A DNA stretch of 64,000 bases, from NCBI GenBank assembly GCA_963662705.2, contig OY759767.1:3348001-3412000 (forward strand). Reading direction: 5' to 3'. This document shows positions 47,683 through 57,431 of this stretch, piece after piece. The number at the start of each line of letters is the position of its first letter. Positions within the stretch are counted from its first letter, which is position 1. Made by a program: the position numbers and the translations under genes. This stretch comes from JAPPHA01 sp963662705. Lineage in GTDB: Bacteria > Pseudomonadota > Alphaproteobacteria > Rhodobacterales > Rhodobacteraceae. The notes under the pieces were generated by a model. It did no database searches. It was not told where the DNA came from and was given only the letters and a program-made list of their open reading frames with translations.

Positions 47683-48147
47683 GGCATGGATGCCACCTCC
47701 TCGCCAGCGGTTCGCCATTGACACCACCATGGCACAGTTCGGATGCCGTCGGGCGGGGGCCTCCACTCCACCGTTCCAAGGTGAAGCCGACTGCAACGAC
47801 GTCACGTTCCCGTCGGACAAATTTGCATTGGCCTCGCATCGGGACTATGCTTTGACTGAAACGGTCCAAACGCGGGATTAGTTCAAAGCCGGGCAGCAAG
47901 GTCCGGACAGAACTACGCGAAGTGCCCCGGTCAATGCGGCTCAAGGGAGCAGGCTCCTTAAGGTGGCAATTGCACTGCGTTGCGGACAGGCAGGCAAGCG
48001 AATGCGAGCCAGGCACACCGGATAGAGGCATCCGCCGACCTGGCGATGAGCAGAATGCGGGTGGGGGCATTCAAGTCCTTGCCTTGCAACCGGGAAGCCG
48101 ACGGTTGCAGGTGGTTTTCCGTAAAACTAGATTTTGGGAGAAAAAAC
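47683..48147. other. Leader region of SBP3
   Basis: About 465 bases between the IS110 fragment and SBP3 without a supported gene. A single GGGAG lies 10 bases before the SBP3 ATG. I saw no repeat like the one before SBP2. Confidence 0.45.
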
Positions 48148-50190
48148 ATGACGAGGATTCTATTCTCAACCGCCGCGTGCATAGCACTCGCCGGCGTTGC
48201 AATTGCAGACTGTCCGCCGGTGACGGTCGCTGACCCCATGGGCGTTCCGTCCGGAAAGTATCCGCAGCAATACGAGCTTTCCGAATTCGAATCCCTGGCC
48301 GGCTGCACGCTGTCCTTGAGTGAAAACCCGGACATCGCAGAACTCAACGGCCGCATCCGCGGCAACCCGGACTTGCCGCCACTGGCAGACCGTCTCCCGG
48401 AAGAGCCGCTGGTGGTGGCGCCTTACGATTCGATCGGGAAGTACGGGGACACGCTGGACGTGCTGTCAAACGCTACGGAAGCCGGCACTTACGACGTCCT
48501 GAACATCCGGCACGTCAATCTCGTCCGCGTCTCGGACGACCTTCAGACAATCGTGCCCAATATCGCGAAGGACTGGGAATGGAACGACGACTTCACGCAG
48601 TTGACGTTCTACCTGCGCAAGGGCCACCGGTGGTCCGATGGCGCACCATTCACGGCCGACGACGTGAAGTTCTGGTATGACAACCTAGCGCTCGATTCAA
48701 AAGTCATTCCGAATCCCAAGGACTACGTGCTGGTCGCCGGCGAGCGGATGACGGTTGACGTGATCGACCCGCAAACGGTTCAGTTCAACCTGCCGGCCCC
48801 GAAGCCGGGTCTCCTGGCGCACTTCGCGACGTCGTACGCGCAGGCCTTTCAGCCGAAGCACTTCCTCGGCCGCTACCACCCGGACCTGAACCCGGACGCG
48901 GACAAGCTGGCGCAGGAAGCTGGCTTCGAGAACGGGCTCGCGGTGATTAAGGCCTATTTCGGGAATTCGGACTGGACCGACACGCCGTCGGCGCTGCTGA
49001 GCGCCCCCGACAGGGTTGCAAACCTCCCGGCGGACGTTGTGCCGACGCTCGAGTCCCATATTTACATCTCGGACACAGCCCAAGGTCGCCACCTCGTTGC
49101 AAACGCGTATTTCCACCAGGTGGACACGGCCGGCAACCAGTTGCCCTACATCAACGAGCACGACGAGGTCTACATCCCCAACAACGAGGTCCGAATCCTC
49201 AAACTGGTGAACGGCGAGGCCGACTACAAGATGCAGGGTGTAAGCCTGCCATCGGCACCGTTGCTCCTCGAGAACCAGGAAGCCGGAGACTACACGATCG
49301 ACCTGGCCGCGAGGGTCGGGATCGTGTCCTTCACGTTCAACGTGACGTCAGAGGATCCAGAGAAACGCAAGGTCTTCGGCGACCTGCGATTCCGCCAGGC
49401 CATGTCGCTCTCAATCAACCGAGAAGAACTGAACGAGACCGTGTACTTCGGACTGGGTACACCGCATCAGTACATCGGGATCATGCCGACGCCAGATTTC
49501 GTCGACGACAAGTGGCGGACCTACTTTACGGAGTACGATCCGGACCGGGCGAACGCACTCCTTGATGAGGTCGGCATGGCCGACACGGACGGCGACGGTT
49601 ACCGCGAACTTCCGAACGGTGAAAAGATCGTCATCAACGTTCAGTTCTCCACGCAGGAAATGTCCACGCATATTGTCGAGCTTGTCAGCCAGTACTGGTC
49701 GGCAGTGGGGATACAGACGACCATCAAGGAAATCGCCACGGACGAGTATCGTTCGGCGCAATCCGCGAACCTGCTCGACGTCGCGATGTGGCCGAAGGGT
49801 GCATCGATCATGGCTCACCTCGGCACCAACGAATACTGGGTACCGCCGTTTGGAAGCTATTTCAGCCTCCGGACCGGGATACTTTGGGGCGAATGGGTTG
49901 ATTCCGGCGGTAGCGCGGGTGTCGAACCGCCGGATTATGTGAAACAGATGATCGAAGACATTGCTGCGTTCCATTCGGCTTCGATTGGATCCGAAGAATT
50001 CGATATGCTCGGATCACGCCTGGTGGAAAACATGGTCTCCAACCTGCTCATCATCGGCACGGTCGCCACGGTTGGGCCGATCTATCGCCGCAATGCGCTG
50101 AAAAACATCCAGCCTTTCTCGATACATGGGTACGAGTCTGCGAACTACCCTTGGCGGGGCACCCAGTGGTATCTTGACGAAGACGGCTGA
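48148..50190 (+). CDS. ABC transporter substrate-binding protein family 5 (SBP3, orphan)
   Basis: 680 residues with signal peptide MTRILFSTAACIALAGVAIA before DCPP. Motifs DWEWNDDFTQLTFYLRKGHR, WSDGAPFTADDVKFWYDNL and FGDLRFRQAMSLSINRE are typical. It is closer to SBP1 than to SBP2 (shared LPNGEKIVINVQFSTQEM/HIVELVSQYW style and HLGTNEYWVPPFG). No transporter genes follow, only a hairpin, so it must rely on membrane components made elsewhere, most simply those of the two operons nearby. Confidence 0.92.
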   Translation: MTRILFSTAACIALAGVAIADCPPVTVADPMGVPSGKYPQQYELSEFESLAGCTLSLSENPDIAELNGRIRGNPDLPPLADRLPEEPLVVAPYDSIGKYGDTLDVLSNATEAGTYDVLNIRHVNLVRVSDDLQTIVPNIAKDWEWNDDFTQLTFYLRKGHRWSDGAPFTADDVKFWYDNLALDSKVIPNPKDYVLVAGERMTVDVIDPQTVQFNLPAPKPGLLAHFATSYAQAFQPKHFLGRYHPDLNPDADKLAQEAGFENGLAVIKAYFGNSDWTDTPSALLSAPDRVANLPADVVPTLESHIYISDTAQGRHLVANAYFHQVDTAGNQLPYINEHDEVYIPNNEVRILKLVNGEADYKMQGVSLPSAPLLLENQEAGDYTIDLAARVGIVSFTFNVTSEDPEKRKVFGDLRFRQAMSLSINREELNETVYFGLGTPHQYIGIMPTPDFVDDKWRTYFTEYDPDRANALLDEVGMADTDGDGYRELPNGEKIVINVQFSTQEMSTHIVELVSQYWSAVGIQTTIKEIATDEYRSAQSANLLDVAMWPKGASIMAHLGTNEYWVPPFGSYFSLRTGILWGEWVDSGGSAGVEPPDYVKQMIEDIAAFHSASIGSEEFDMLGSRLVENMVSNLLIIGTVATVGPIYRRNALKNIQPFSIHGYESANYPWRGTQWYLDEDG

Positions 50191-50205
50191 CCCGATACCC
50201 GAGAA

Positions 50206-50234
50206 GCGCGGGCGCGCAGAAAACGCGCCCGCGC
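50206..50234 (+). terminator. Hairpin after SBP3
   Basis: A perfect 11-bp GC stem (GCGCGGGCGCG) with a CAGAAAA loop 16 bases after the SBP3 stop. Same position and type as the hairpin after SBP1; no T-run. Confidence 0.6.
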
Positions 50235-50619
50235 CAGATACAGAAGCAAATGATCTCCGGCAGCAAACAGGGCGAGTCGGGCGATCGTGATGTTGCGTTT
50301 TGCCCGGCCTGTCGTGTGTGATGGGACGGGTTTGCCCGGCTTGACGGGTGGTTTCGGGTCGAAAGATTTCCGTTTGGATCGTTCCGCTTTCACGCAGGAA
50401 ATTTTCCGGTCTGAACTGGGTTTCCAGTCATCCCTTGCCTTCCGCCTCAAACCCAACTTGGCGGCGATCAGATAATACCAAAACCGAAAGCGGGGCGACA
50501 GGACAGCATACCATTCTGCCATCATTCGCAAACCCGGAATGCCGGCAACACCTTATTCCGGCGTTCCCTCGGCCGGGGCGGCCGTACCGCCATAATTTTC
50601 CGGTCGCGGCCCCTGAGCG
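50235..50619. other. Gap after SBP3
   Basis: About 385 bases. A minus-strand frame beginning MAEWYAVLSPRFRFWYYLIA near 50525 runs into the SBP3 terminator and resembles no family I know. ATACCAAAACCG at about 50477 repeats the first bases of the IS630 end, too short to call an element. Confidence 0.35.
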
Positions 50620-50895
50620 CCTCCTGCCTGGCTGGAATATTTCGCCGCGCTGATCCGCAATCCGAATACGCGCGACGTTTGCGCCCCGGCAAAACACCGA
50701 CTGTTCGACTGGCTCACCGAGCCCAGCATTGGGGACATACCGGAGACCCGACTGGTGCATATCGCCGCCCGGCTCGAGGTCCGCATGCGCGAGCCTTCGC
50801 GCCCGACCCCCGAGGAGGAACTTTCCTTCCGGCGCCTCCTTGACTGGCTGACCGTCCGTTTGGGAGGTGTCGGCGTCGTCTGCTGGCGGTCCTGG
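50620..50895 (+). pseudogene. Tyrosine recombinase N-terminal fragment
   Basis: A plus frame reads YFAALIRNPNTRDVCAPAKH, then ETRLVHIAARLEVRMRE and RRLLDWLTVRLGG, matching the SAM-like core-binding domain of phage/integron-type integrases (typical IRNPNTRRAYARA, PLHVAAYI, RMLFDWL). The catalytic domain with RHRY residues is absent, so only the DNA-binding start remains. Confidence 0.6.
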
Positions 50896-50917
50896 TAGAG
50901 ACCGTCGGATGTCGGAG

Positions 50918-50942
50918 TAACTTGTAACATTTGTACAAGTTA
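50918..50942. promoter_or_regulatory. 25-base inverted repeat upstream of the oxidoreductase gene
   Basis: TAACTTGTA and TACAAGTTA form perfect 9-bp arms around a 7-base centre, in an otherwise GC-rich context, about 165 bases before the ATG at 51108. It has the form of a dimeric repressor operator. No regulator gene is adjacent. Confidence 0.5.
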
Positions 50943-51107
50943 TCTTAGAGGGGGACGATCGGGTTTTTCGGACAAACCATCCAACCATCAAGCACTGGCC
51001 AATGCCAATAAAATGTTCATACTGTTCATGTTCGGTGCTCATCCGCGATCGCCGGAAACGCCTGAATTCCTCTGTCGGAGGCACGAACTGAATTCGCGGG
51101 ATAATCG

Positions 51108-54100
51108 ATGAACGACTCGCCGGTCCGGCTTGACGACAAATTCAGTCTGTTGAAGGATCGCATCATTCTGAACGGCTCGCAGGCGCTGGTCAGGTTGTGC
51201 CTGCTCCAGGCAGAACGTGACCGGCAGACCGGACTGAAGACAGGCGGCTACGTTTCCGGTTACCGAGGTTCGCCGCTTGGAGGCGTTGACCAGCAATTTC
51301 ACCGAGCTGGAGAGGAACTGGCCGCGACCGGTGTCGTGTTCGAACCCGGCCTCAATGAAGATCTCGCGGCAACCGCGATCTGGGGCACCCAGCAGGCCGA
51401 ACTCCATGGTGAAGGCACCCAGGATGGGGTGTTCGGAATGTGGTACGGCAAGGGTCCCGGCGTCGACCGGTCCGGGGACGTCTTCCGGCACGGGAATCTC
51501 GCCGGTAGCTCGCGAAATGGCGGTGTCGTTGTCCTGATGGGCGACGACCATACATGCGAGAGTTCAACCACGGCCCATCAAAGCGAATTCGCCCTCGTCG
51601 ATGCAATGATCCCGATACTCAACCCGGCGGACATCGCGGACCTGCTTTCTTTCGGCCTGCATGGCTGGGCGCTGTCCCGTTACGCCGGAACCTGGTGCGG
51701 ATTGAAATGCGTCAAGGAAATCATCGAATCCACTGCTGTCGTCGATGCTGCTCCATCGCGGTTTCGGGTTTTTCTGCCGAAAGAAGACTCCCGACCACCA
51801 GGCGGCCTCAACATCCGTCTCCATGACACCCCGCACGCCCAGGAAGCCCGACTTCACCGGCACAAGATCGCCGCAGCCAGGGCGTATGTTCGAGCCAATC
51901 ACCTTGACAGGATCGTAACCCGGCCCAAGGGGAGCCCCGCGATCGGGATTGTCAGCACCGGAAAGTCTTGGACCGACGTCATCCAGGCAATCGACGAACT
52001 CGGCCTCGACACCAATGCGGCTCTCGAGGCCGGGATTGGCCTTTACAAGGTCGCCATGCCCTGGCCACTTGAACCAGGGACCCTGGTCGAATTCGCAACC
52101 GGTCTCGACCTGCTGATCGTGGTCGAGGAAAAACGCGGTCTCATCGAGCAGCAAGCAAGGTCGATTCTCTACGGCCGCGCCGATGCACCTCCGATCATCG
52201 GGAAAGAGGATGAAAACGGGAACGTTCTCTTCCCGTCGGAATCGGCCCTCAATCCATTGCACATTGCCGCCGTGATCGGAGCTCGAGCAGCTGACCTTCA
52301 GAGAAACCGAAAACTCGAGGATCGAAGCAACGAGCTTGCCGCGATCCTGTCCAGGGAACACGATTCACAACTCGTTGAACGTAAACCTTATTTTTGTGCC
52401 GGTTGTCCTCACAACAGTTCGACGCACGTACCTGAAGATTCGCGCGCCTACGCCGGCATCGGTTGTCATTGGATGGTTCAATTCATGGACCGTCGCACTC
52501 TGGGCTATACGCACATGGGCGGTGAAGGCGCGAACTGGATCGGCGAATCACGTTTTTCGAAACGCGGGCACGTGTTCCAGAACATGGGCGACGGCACATA
52601 CAACCACTCCGGCCTGCTGGCGATACGTGCAGCGCTCGCGTCCGGAACGAACATGACCTTCAAGATCCTGTACAATGACGCGGTCGCCATGACGGGAGGC
52701 CAAAGCCATGAAGGGAACCTGAGCCCGCTTCAAATCGCCAGGGACGTCACCGCTCTTGGCGTATCGCGAGTGGATCTCGTGACGGACAGTCCCAAGTCAT
52801 ACCGCGGACGCGAATTGCCGGGCTGTGCACGGGTTCATCACAGGGACAACCTGATGGACGTCCAGACCGCATTGTCCGAAACCGAGGGCGTGACGGTCCT
52901 GATCTATGAACAGACATGCGCTGCAGAAAAAAGGCGCCGAAGAAAACGCGGAACCCTGCCCGAGCCACCTCGGCGCGTATTCATCCACGAAAGAGTCTGC
53001 GAGGGGTGCGGCGACTGCGGCATCCAGTCGAACTGCGTGGCGATTCTCCCGGTCGAGACCGAATTCGGGCGAAAACGCCAGATTGATCAATACTCGTGCA
53101 ACAAGGACTTTTCATGTGTTCGGGGTTTCTGTCCCAGTTTCGTGACGGTCGAAGACCCGGTCCTGCATGACGGACTTCAGCCCGCCCGTGCGGTTACTAT
53201 CGCTGTTCCGGAACCGCAACTCGAGAAGCTGGAACGGCCCTGGTCAATCGCGGTTGCCGGCGTCGGCGGAACGGGCGTTGTCACGGTCGCCGCGCTGCTA
53301 GGAATGGCCGCACATGTCGAGGGCCTCGGTTGTGGAATTGTCGACATGGCCGGGCTGGCCCAGAAGGGTGGCGCGGTTGTTTCTCATGTTCGTATCGCGA
53401 AATCTCCGTCCGATATCGGTGCGATCCGGATCGCGTCTCAAGGTGCGGACCTCGTCATCGGCTGCGACCTCGTCGTCTCGGGCAGTCGCGATATCGTGTC
53501 CCTGATTCGGCCGGGGCAAACCGGCGTTGTCATCAACAGCAACGAACTCATGACGGGCGATTTTGTTCGGGATTCCGAATTCCGTTTGCCTGCCGAAGAA
53601 ATCTCCCGTTCGATTTCCGAGTTGGCCGGCGACGACATGACGACATTCGTCAATGCGACGAGGATCGCATCCGAACGGATTGGCGACACCATTGCCGCGA
53701 ATCTGTTCATGCTCGGAGTCGCGTTTCAAAAGGGAATGGTCCCGGTATCCGCGGAATCACTGCGTGAGGCCATCCGCATCAACGGGACCGCCGTCGTGAG
53801 CAATTTGCTGGCATTCCAAACGGGGCGGCTATGGGCCTATTCTCCTGGAGAGGTTTCCGAGGCTCATTCTCCCGCGTGCACGAGCCAGGGTACGGAAATC
53901 CTGTCCGATGACGCGAACATCGAGGCCCTGGTCGAACGCCGCAGCGAACAGCTGGTGGAATACCAGAACCGGGCGTATGCCGACCGGTATCGCCGATTGG
54001 TCGCCACGGCCGCCGGAATCGATCGCGATCGCGCCAACGGTGCACCTGAAGGTCAAGTTCATGAGAATGGTTCAAATCGGCTGACTCGCGCGGTCGCGCA

Positions 54101-54605
54101 CTCGTATTTCAAGTTAATGGCGTACAAGGACGAATACGAGGTCGCCAGGTTGTACTCCGACCCCTGGTTCGAGACTTCACTCAAGCAAACGTTCAAATCC
54201 CATGGCCGGCTGAAACTCCATCTCGCGCCACCATTGCTCGCACGGCGCGAGCGCTCTTCAGGCCGCATGCAGAAACGTGAATTCGGACCATGGATTTTCT
54301 CGGGTCTCAGGCTGCTCAGCAAATTGAGGAAATTACGCGGGACACCTTTTGATCCTTTCGGGCATACCCGGGAACGGCGGATGGAACGCCGGTTGATTTC
54401 GGACTATGAGAAGCTGGTTCGCCGCATGGCGGAGATTGGCCCGGCATTGGACTACGACGTTGCTGTCGAACTTGCCAGGCTACCGGAAATCATCCGGGGA
54501 TTTGGTCCCGTCAAGGCTGATAACGTTGAAAAAGCCAGAAAAAAGCGGGAAGAACTGCTCAGTAACCTCAGGATGACTCCAGCAACCGGTGCAGCCGCCG
54601 ATTGA
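51108..54605 (+). CDS. Indolepyruvate ferredoxin oxidoreductase, fused alpha-beta form
   Basis: 1165 residues. It decarboxylates indolepyruvate and other aryl-pyruvates from amino acid breakdown to acyl-CoA, passing electrons to ferredoxin. N-terminal pyrimidine domain: GGYVSGYRGSPLGGVD. TPP-binding part: GDGTYNHSGLLAIRAALASG then LYNDAVAMTGGQ. The 4Fe-4S region has CEGCGDCGIQSNC and CNKDFSCVRGFCP, with a further CAGCPHNSS motif. C-terminal gamma-type domain: VAGVGGTGVVTVAALLGMAA. Length fits the fused family found in proteobacteria. Start at the ATG at 51108. Confidence 0.93.
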   Translation: MNDSPVRLDDKFSLLKDRIILNGSQALVRLCLLQAERDRQTGLKTGGYVSGYRGSPLGGVDQQFHRAGEELAATGVVFEPGLNEDLAATAIWGTQQAELHGEGTQDGVFGMWYGKGPGVDRSGDVFRHGNLAGSSRNGGVVVLMGDDHTCESSTTAHQSEFALVDAMIPILNPADIADLLSFGLHGWALSRYAGTWCGLKCVKEIIESTAVVDAAPSRFRVFLPKEDSRPPGGLNIRLHDTPHAQEARLHRHKIAAARAYVRANHLDRIVTRPKGSPAIGIVSTGKSWTDVIQAIDELGLDTNAALEAGIGLYKVAMPWPLEPGTLVEFATGLDLLIVVEEKRGLIEQQARSILYGRADAPPIIGKEDENGNVLFPSESALNPLHIAAVIGARAADLQRNRKLEDRSNELAAILSREHDSQLVERKPYFCAGCPHNSSTHVPEDSRAYAGIGCHWMVQFMDRRTLGYTHMGGEGANWIGESRFSKRGHVFQNMGDGTYNHSGLLAIRAALASGTNMTFKILYNDAVAMTGGQSHEGNLSPLQIARDVTALGVSRVDLVTDSPKSYRGRELPGCARVHHRDNLMDVQTALSETEGVTVLIYEQTCAAEKRRRRKRGTLPEPPRRVFIHERVCEGCGDCGIQSNCVAILPVETEFGRKRQIDQYSCNKDFSCVRGFCPSFVTVEDPVLHDGLQPARAVTIAVPEPQLEKLERPWSIAVAGVGGTGVVTVAALLGMAAHVEGLGCGIVDMAGLAQKGGAVVSHVRIAKSPSDIGAIRIASQGADLVIGCDLVVSGSRDIVSLIRPGQTGVVINSNELMTGDFVRDSEFRLPAEEISRSISELAGDDMTTFVNATRIASERIGDTIAANLFMLGVAFQKGMVPVSAESLREAIRINGTAVVSNLLAFQTGRLWAYSPGEVSEAHSPACTSQGTEILSDDANIEALVERRSEQLVEYQNRAYADRYRRLVATAAGIDRDRANGAPEGQVHENGSNRLTRAVAHSYFKLMAYKDEYEVARLYSDPWFETSLKQTFKSHGRLKLHLAPPLLARRERSSGRMQKREFGPWIFSGLRLLSKLRKLRGTPFDPFGHTRERRMERRLISDYEKLVRRMAEIGPALDYDVAVELARLPEIIRGFGPVKADNVEKARKKREELLSNLRMTPATGAAAD

Positions 54606-55054
54606 CTCGACTACCGACGGATTTGATTCTGCTCGAGGGCCTGGTAATGGGCGACATCCGACAATTCGGTTACGATTGAGGAGTGCTTGCAATTCGTCAC
54701 ATTGGGCTTCCCGCAACCGGAACACAAGCAGACATTATTTTTCGGATTGTGCGTTTCGGCCTTCTCATTGAGCACGGACCAAGGGTGTAGTGACCTGCAA
54801 TCAAAATGTCATGGTTAGTGTCGGCGTTTCAGCTTTAAATGTTGCGTGCAACATTTAGCCAACAATAACCGTGAAACTAGTGACTGGTGTCTGACAAGGC
54901 AATGGGGGCGGATTGGATCGGCCGGAAGGACAGAGGATGGTCAACCACACGGAATTCAAGGAAAGAACCGAAGCCCCTCTCTACAAACTGTCCTCGCAAA
55001 ATTCTGCCGGGGTTATCACCAGTGCGAGTTTCGCCAAGCCACCAAACCAGAGCA
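54606..55054. other. Convergent gap between oxidoreductase and abiEii
   Basis: About 450 bases, both neighbours transcribed into it. No gene signature. Composition becomes more AT-rich from about 54750, marking the left edge of the defence island. Confidence 0.4.
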
Positions 55055-56062
55055 TCAGCTGTTGATTTCAGCCTCGAAAGCCTCAATCGCACCCAGAATG
55101 TCGTCGAAACTCGGCGCATCCCCCATGATCATCTCCCGCATTCCAGAATAGTCGTGTCGCAAGGCGGCCGCGAGATCTGCATTCGGCATCAATCTCAGTG
55201 ACCCCGGCTTCGCGTTTTCGTAGTTAGCCCATGCCGCTTTGAAGAAAACGGACTTGTGATGCGCGACTTTCTCCAACAGATCGAGGCTGGCAAGGGCTCG
55301 GGCCTTGGCCTCGTGACCGATGAGCCGGGCCATATCATAATAATGGCGCGACATCCGGTCGGCGAGCGGCTTGGTGGAACCCTGATGATTGAGCATGTGC
55401 AGGATCGTTGCCTTTTCCCAGAACGTGCGCTCGACACCTAGAACTTTCACTTCGACCTCGCCTGTCACGAGCAGATCAGGGAAGGCCTGATGCACATAAG
55501 GCATAATCTCCCGGGTCTCAGCCGGCAGATGAACACCGCGCGCGCCGAACTCGAAGCGAAGCACCGGTTTGACGTAGCCGCCTGAACTGTCCGACATCGA
55601 CGGATAGGCAAAGAGCAGAGTTTGCGCTTCTGCAGGATCGACTGTAAGCGAGAAGTCCTGCTCCAGACCGACGTCGAAGGCAACCTGTATCTCCGCCAAG
55701 AGCGGCCCGGAGACTGTAGCCTCGGCCACGTCCTGCAATTCTTGCAACAACTGCTTCCGCTTCTTTCCTGACAGGTCGGGGTTTCCAGGATCGAGCTCAC
55801 CGTCAAATCCAAGCCTTGCTCGGTCGAGAGACAGGTCGACATCTTCCGAAAAGCGGTGAATCACGTGGTAAGCCTTGGAGAGGGATGTCCCGCCCTTGAA
55901 GATCATGTGATCGCCAAATGAGCGCAGGGCGAAGAGCTGATTCAGCGACCAGCAGACCCAAAAATCCTTCTCAATGATTGCCTTTGACAACCCGAGCCGC
56001 GCCGCAGCTTCCTGGAATGCCTCGTCACGTCTCTCTGGAGTGTCGTTGGCAAATTGATCCAT
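55055..56062 (-). CDS. abiEii: AbiEii-like nucleotidyltransferase toxin
   Basis: About 335 residues of the AbiEii/DUF1814 family, the toxin of type IV AbiE systems, a nucleotidyltransferase thought to modify RNA. IEKDFWVCWSLNQLF, MIFKGGTSLSKAYHVIHRF and SEDVDLSLDR are the diagnostic motifs; GGTSLSK and the DxD in EDVDLSL form the nucleotidyltransferase site. The ATG at 56062 lies two bases after the antitoxin stop; an in-frame codon at 56107 is possible but would overlap. All motifs intact. Confidence 0.9.
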   Translation of the reverse strand: MDQFANDTPERRDEAFQEAAARLGLSKAIIEKDFWVCWSLNQLFALRSFGDHMIFKGGTSLSKAYHVIHRFSEDVDLSLDRARLGFDGELDPGNPDLSGKKRKQLLQELQDVAEATVSGPLLAEIQVAFDVGLEQDFSLTVDPAEAQTLLFAYPSMSDSSGGYVKPVLRFEFGARGVHLPAETREIMPYVHQAFPDLLVTGEVEVKVLGVERTFWEKATILHMLNHQGSTKPLADRMSRHYYDMARLIGHEAKARALASLDLLEKVAHHKSVFFKAAWANYENAKPGSLRLMPNADLAAALRHDYSGMREMIMGDAPSFDDILGAIEAFEAEINS

Positions 56063-56064
56063 GT

Positions 56065-56661
56065 TCAGGCGTGCGCAACAATTTGCCGCACGATGGGATG
56101 CATCCAAGCCGCCACATGCTTGATCTGACTGGAAAGCTGCACTCGATCCTTGTCATCCAGCGCACGGGCCAGCTTGCCGATCACCTGATCATCGATCCGG
56201 TCCTTGCCGACATAGCGCAGCGCCTGGAACACAACTCCAGTCTTCTGACCTGCACCGATAAGCGTCTTGGAGGACGCGTTCCGGAACTGGATCACTTGCC
56301 GGCCGATCGTTTTTGTGCGTGTCGGACCATCGGTCATATAGGTCGGCTTGGACGGCACCTGGGTGGATAACCCCATCTGGTTGGCCGCCATTGCCGGAGA
56401 AGGTTGCAAGACCTGGTTGTCCTTGCGGGCAACAGCCTTCGCGATGTCATCCGTGGACGGTGACAAATAACCGAATCGAGGGCTTCGCTTCGGATAGTCG
56501 TAGAGCCCCCGCGTCAGACGCCGGATCACACCCTGATCGGCCAGACGCGACAGAGCCTTGTCCACGCTGGCGCGGGACCCGATGTCCAGAAAGTCTGACG
56601 GTGCAAATATTGCTCCGCGACCCTTCCCTGTGATGCGTTGTCTGATTTTTGACGTGATCAT
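56065..56661 (-). CDS. abiEi: AbiEi-like winged-helix antitoxin (DUF6088 type)
   Basis: 198 residues. The N-terminal winged helix (IFAPSDFLDIGSRASVDKAL, RLADQGVIRRLTRGLYDYP) is typical of AbiEi transcriptional autoregulators and DUF6088. AAGGAGAT precedes the ATG at 56661. It comes first in the operon, with the toxin two bases after it. An inverted repeat just upstream is a likely self-repression site. Confidence 0.88.
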   Translation of the reverse strand: MITSKIRQRITGKGRGAIFAPSDFLDIGSRASVDKALSRLADQGVIRRLTRGLYDYPKRSPRFGYLSPSTDDIAKAVARKDNQVLQPSPAMAANQMGLSTQVPSKPTYMTDGPTRTKTIGRQVIQFRNASSKTLIGAGQKTGVVFQALRYVGKDRIDDQVIGKLARALDDKDRVQLSSQIKHVAAWMHPIVRQIVAHA

Positions 56662-56675
56662 GCCCTATCTCCTTG

Positions 56676-56701
56676 TCAGAAAATATGGTATGTTTTTCTG
56701 A
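56676..56701. promoter_or_regulatory. Inverted repeat upstream of abiEi, probable operator
   Basis: TCAGAAA and TTTCTGA arms surround an AT-rich centre with TATGGTATG, placed 15-40 bases before the abiEi start and just upstream of its ribosome-binding site. AbiEi proteins are known to bind inverted repeats at their own promoter. Confidence 0.55.
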
Positions 56702-56840
56702 ATGTCAATCTTGAGGAGTGAAGGCAACATATCTACGTAGTAAACGGGAAGACTAAGTTCGCCAATCATTCGTGTTGCCCAGGCAGCTTCGTGGAAAGCA
56801 AACTATCGATGGTGGCAAATGTGCCGTTGTTTCTTCCTAT

Positions 56841-57392
56841 TCAGCGCGTCAACCATAAATTCAATGCAACGGCAGAATTCTCACGTTTGTCCCACACCAT
56901 CCATTCGCTCTTCGACTTTTCTTTGAACTTCCCCCAAACAATTCGATCATACAGCCCCAAGTATTCCCAATCAGTCCAATTGTCTCGGTGATTGTCTTCG
57001 ACGGTTGGAATCAGAGCAATATTGCGAAGGGTTTTAAAACCGTCTGCCACTCCCAACTCCCACGGCACCCACTTACTATCCTTACTGTTTTGGGTGGCAA
57101 GCAATACAAACTTGCGAGATTGTTTGATCCGGGACTTCAAAGATGCGGCAGTTTCCTTGTTCACATACGGTGGCAGGCTTGGATCCTTTTTGTCGATGTA
57201 AACGCTTGCCCCGTGGTTCTCCAAAACGCGGATAACCCCGGTCAAGAGTTCCTGATCCTTGCTTGAATGTGACAGAAAAGATGCACCACTCGGCGACCTC
57301 CCTTCCGCTCGTTTGAGAACACTTACTTGATCTTGCGCTGAGAGGTTCCGTGCAAACTCACGAAATTCAGATCGAGTGACGAACTCAACCAC
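56841..57392 (-). CDS. TIR domain protein
   Basis: 183 residues, GTG start at 57392 with AAAGGA upstream. A short N-terminal helical stretch is followed by a TIR domain: GASFLSHSSKDQELL (strand A and box 1), GASVYIDKKDPSLPPY, KFVLLATQNSKDSKWVPWELG, where the Glu of WELG is at the position of the catalytic glutamate of TIR NAD hydrolases. It is last of a three-gene operon with a ThsB-like protein and a small membrane protein. It could be a NADase effector or a signal-making enzyme. AT-rich for this window. Confidence 0.85.
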   Translation of the reverse strand: MVEFVTRSEFREFARNLSAQDQVSVLKRAEGRSPSGASFLSHSSKDQELLTGVIRVLENHGASVYIDKKDPSLPPYVNKETAASLKSRIKQSRKFVLLATQNSKDSKWVPWELGVADGFKTLRNIALIPTVEDNHRDNWTDWEYLGLYDRIVWGKFKEKSKSEWMVWDKRENSAVALNLWLTR

Positions 57393-57431
57393 ACTGCTTG
57401 TCCTTTGGCCGCTTCGCCAAACCCGAACAGA

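Noticed and set aside
50470..50490. Second IS630 end (ATACCAAAACCG)
   Set aside because: Only about a dozen bases match and no transposase or partner repeat is near.
50145..50531. 128-codon minus-strand frame after SBP3
   Set aside because: Runs through the SBP3 hairpin into the SBP3 coding end; unrecognised and unlikely to be real.
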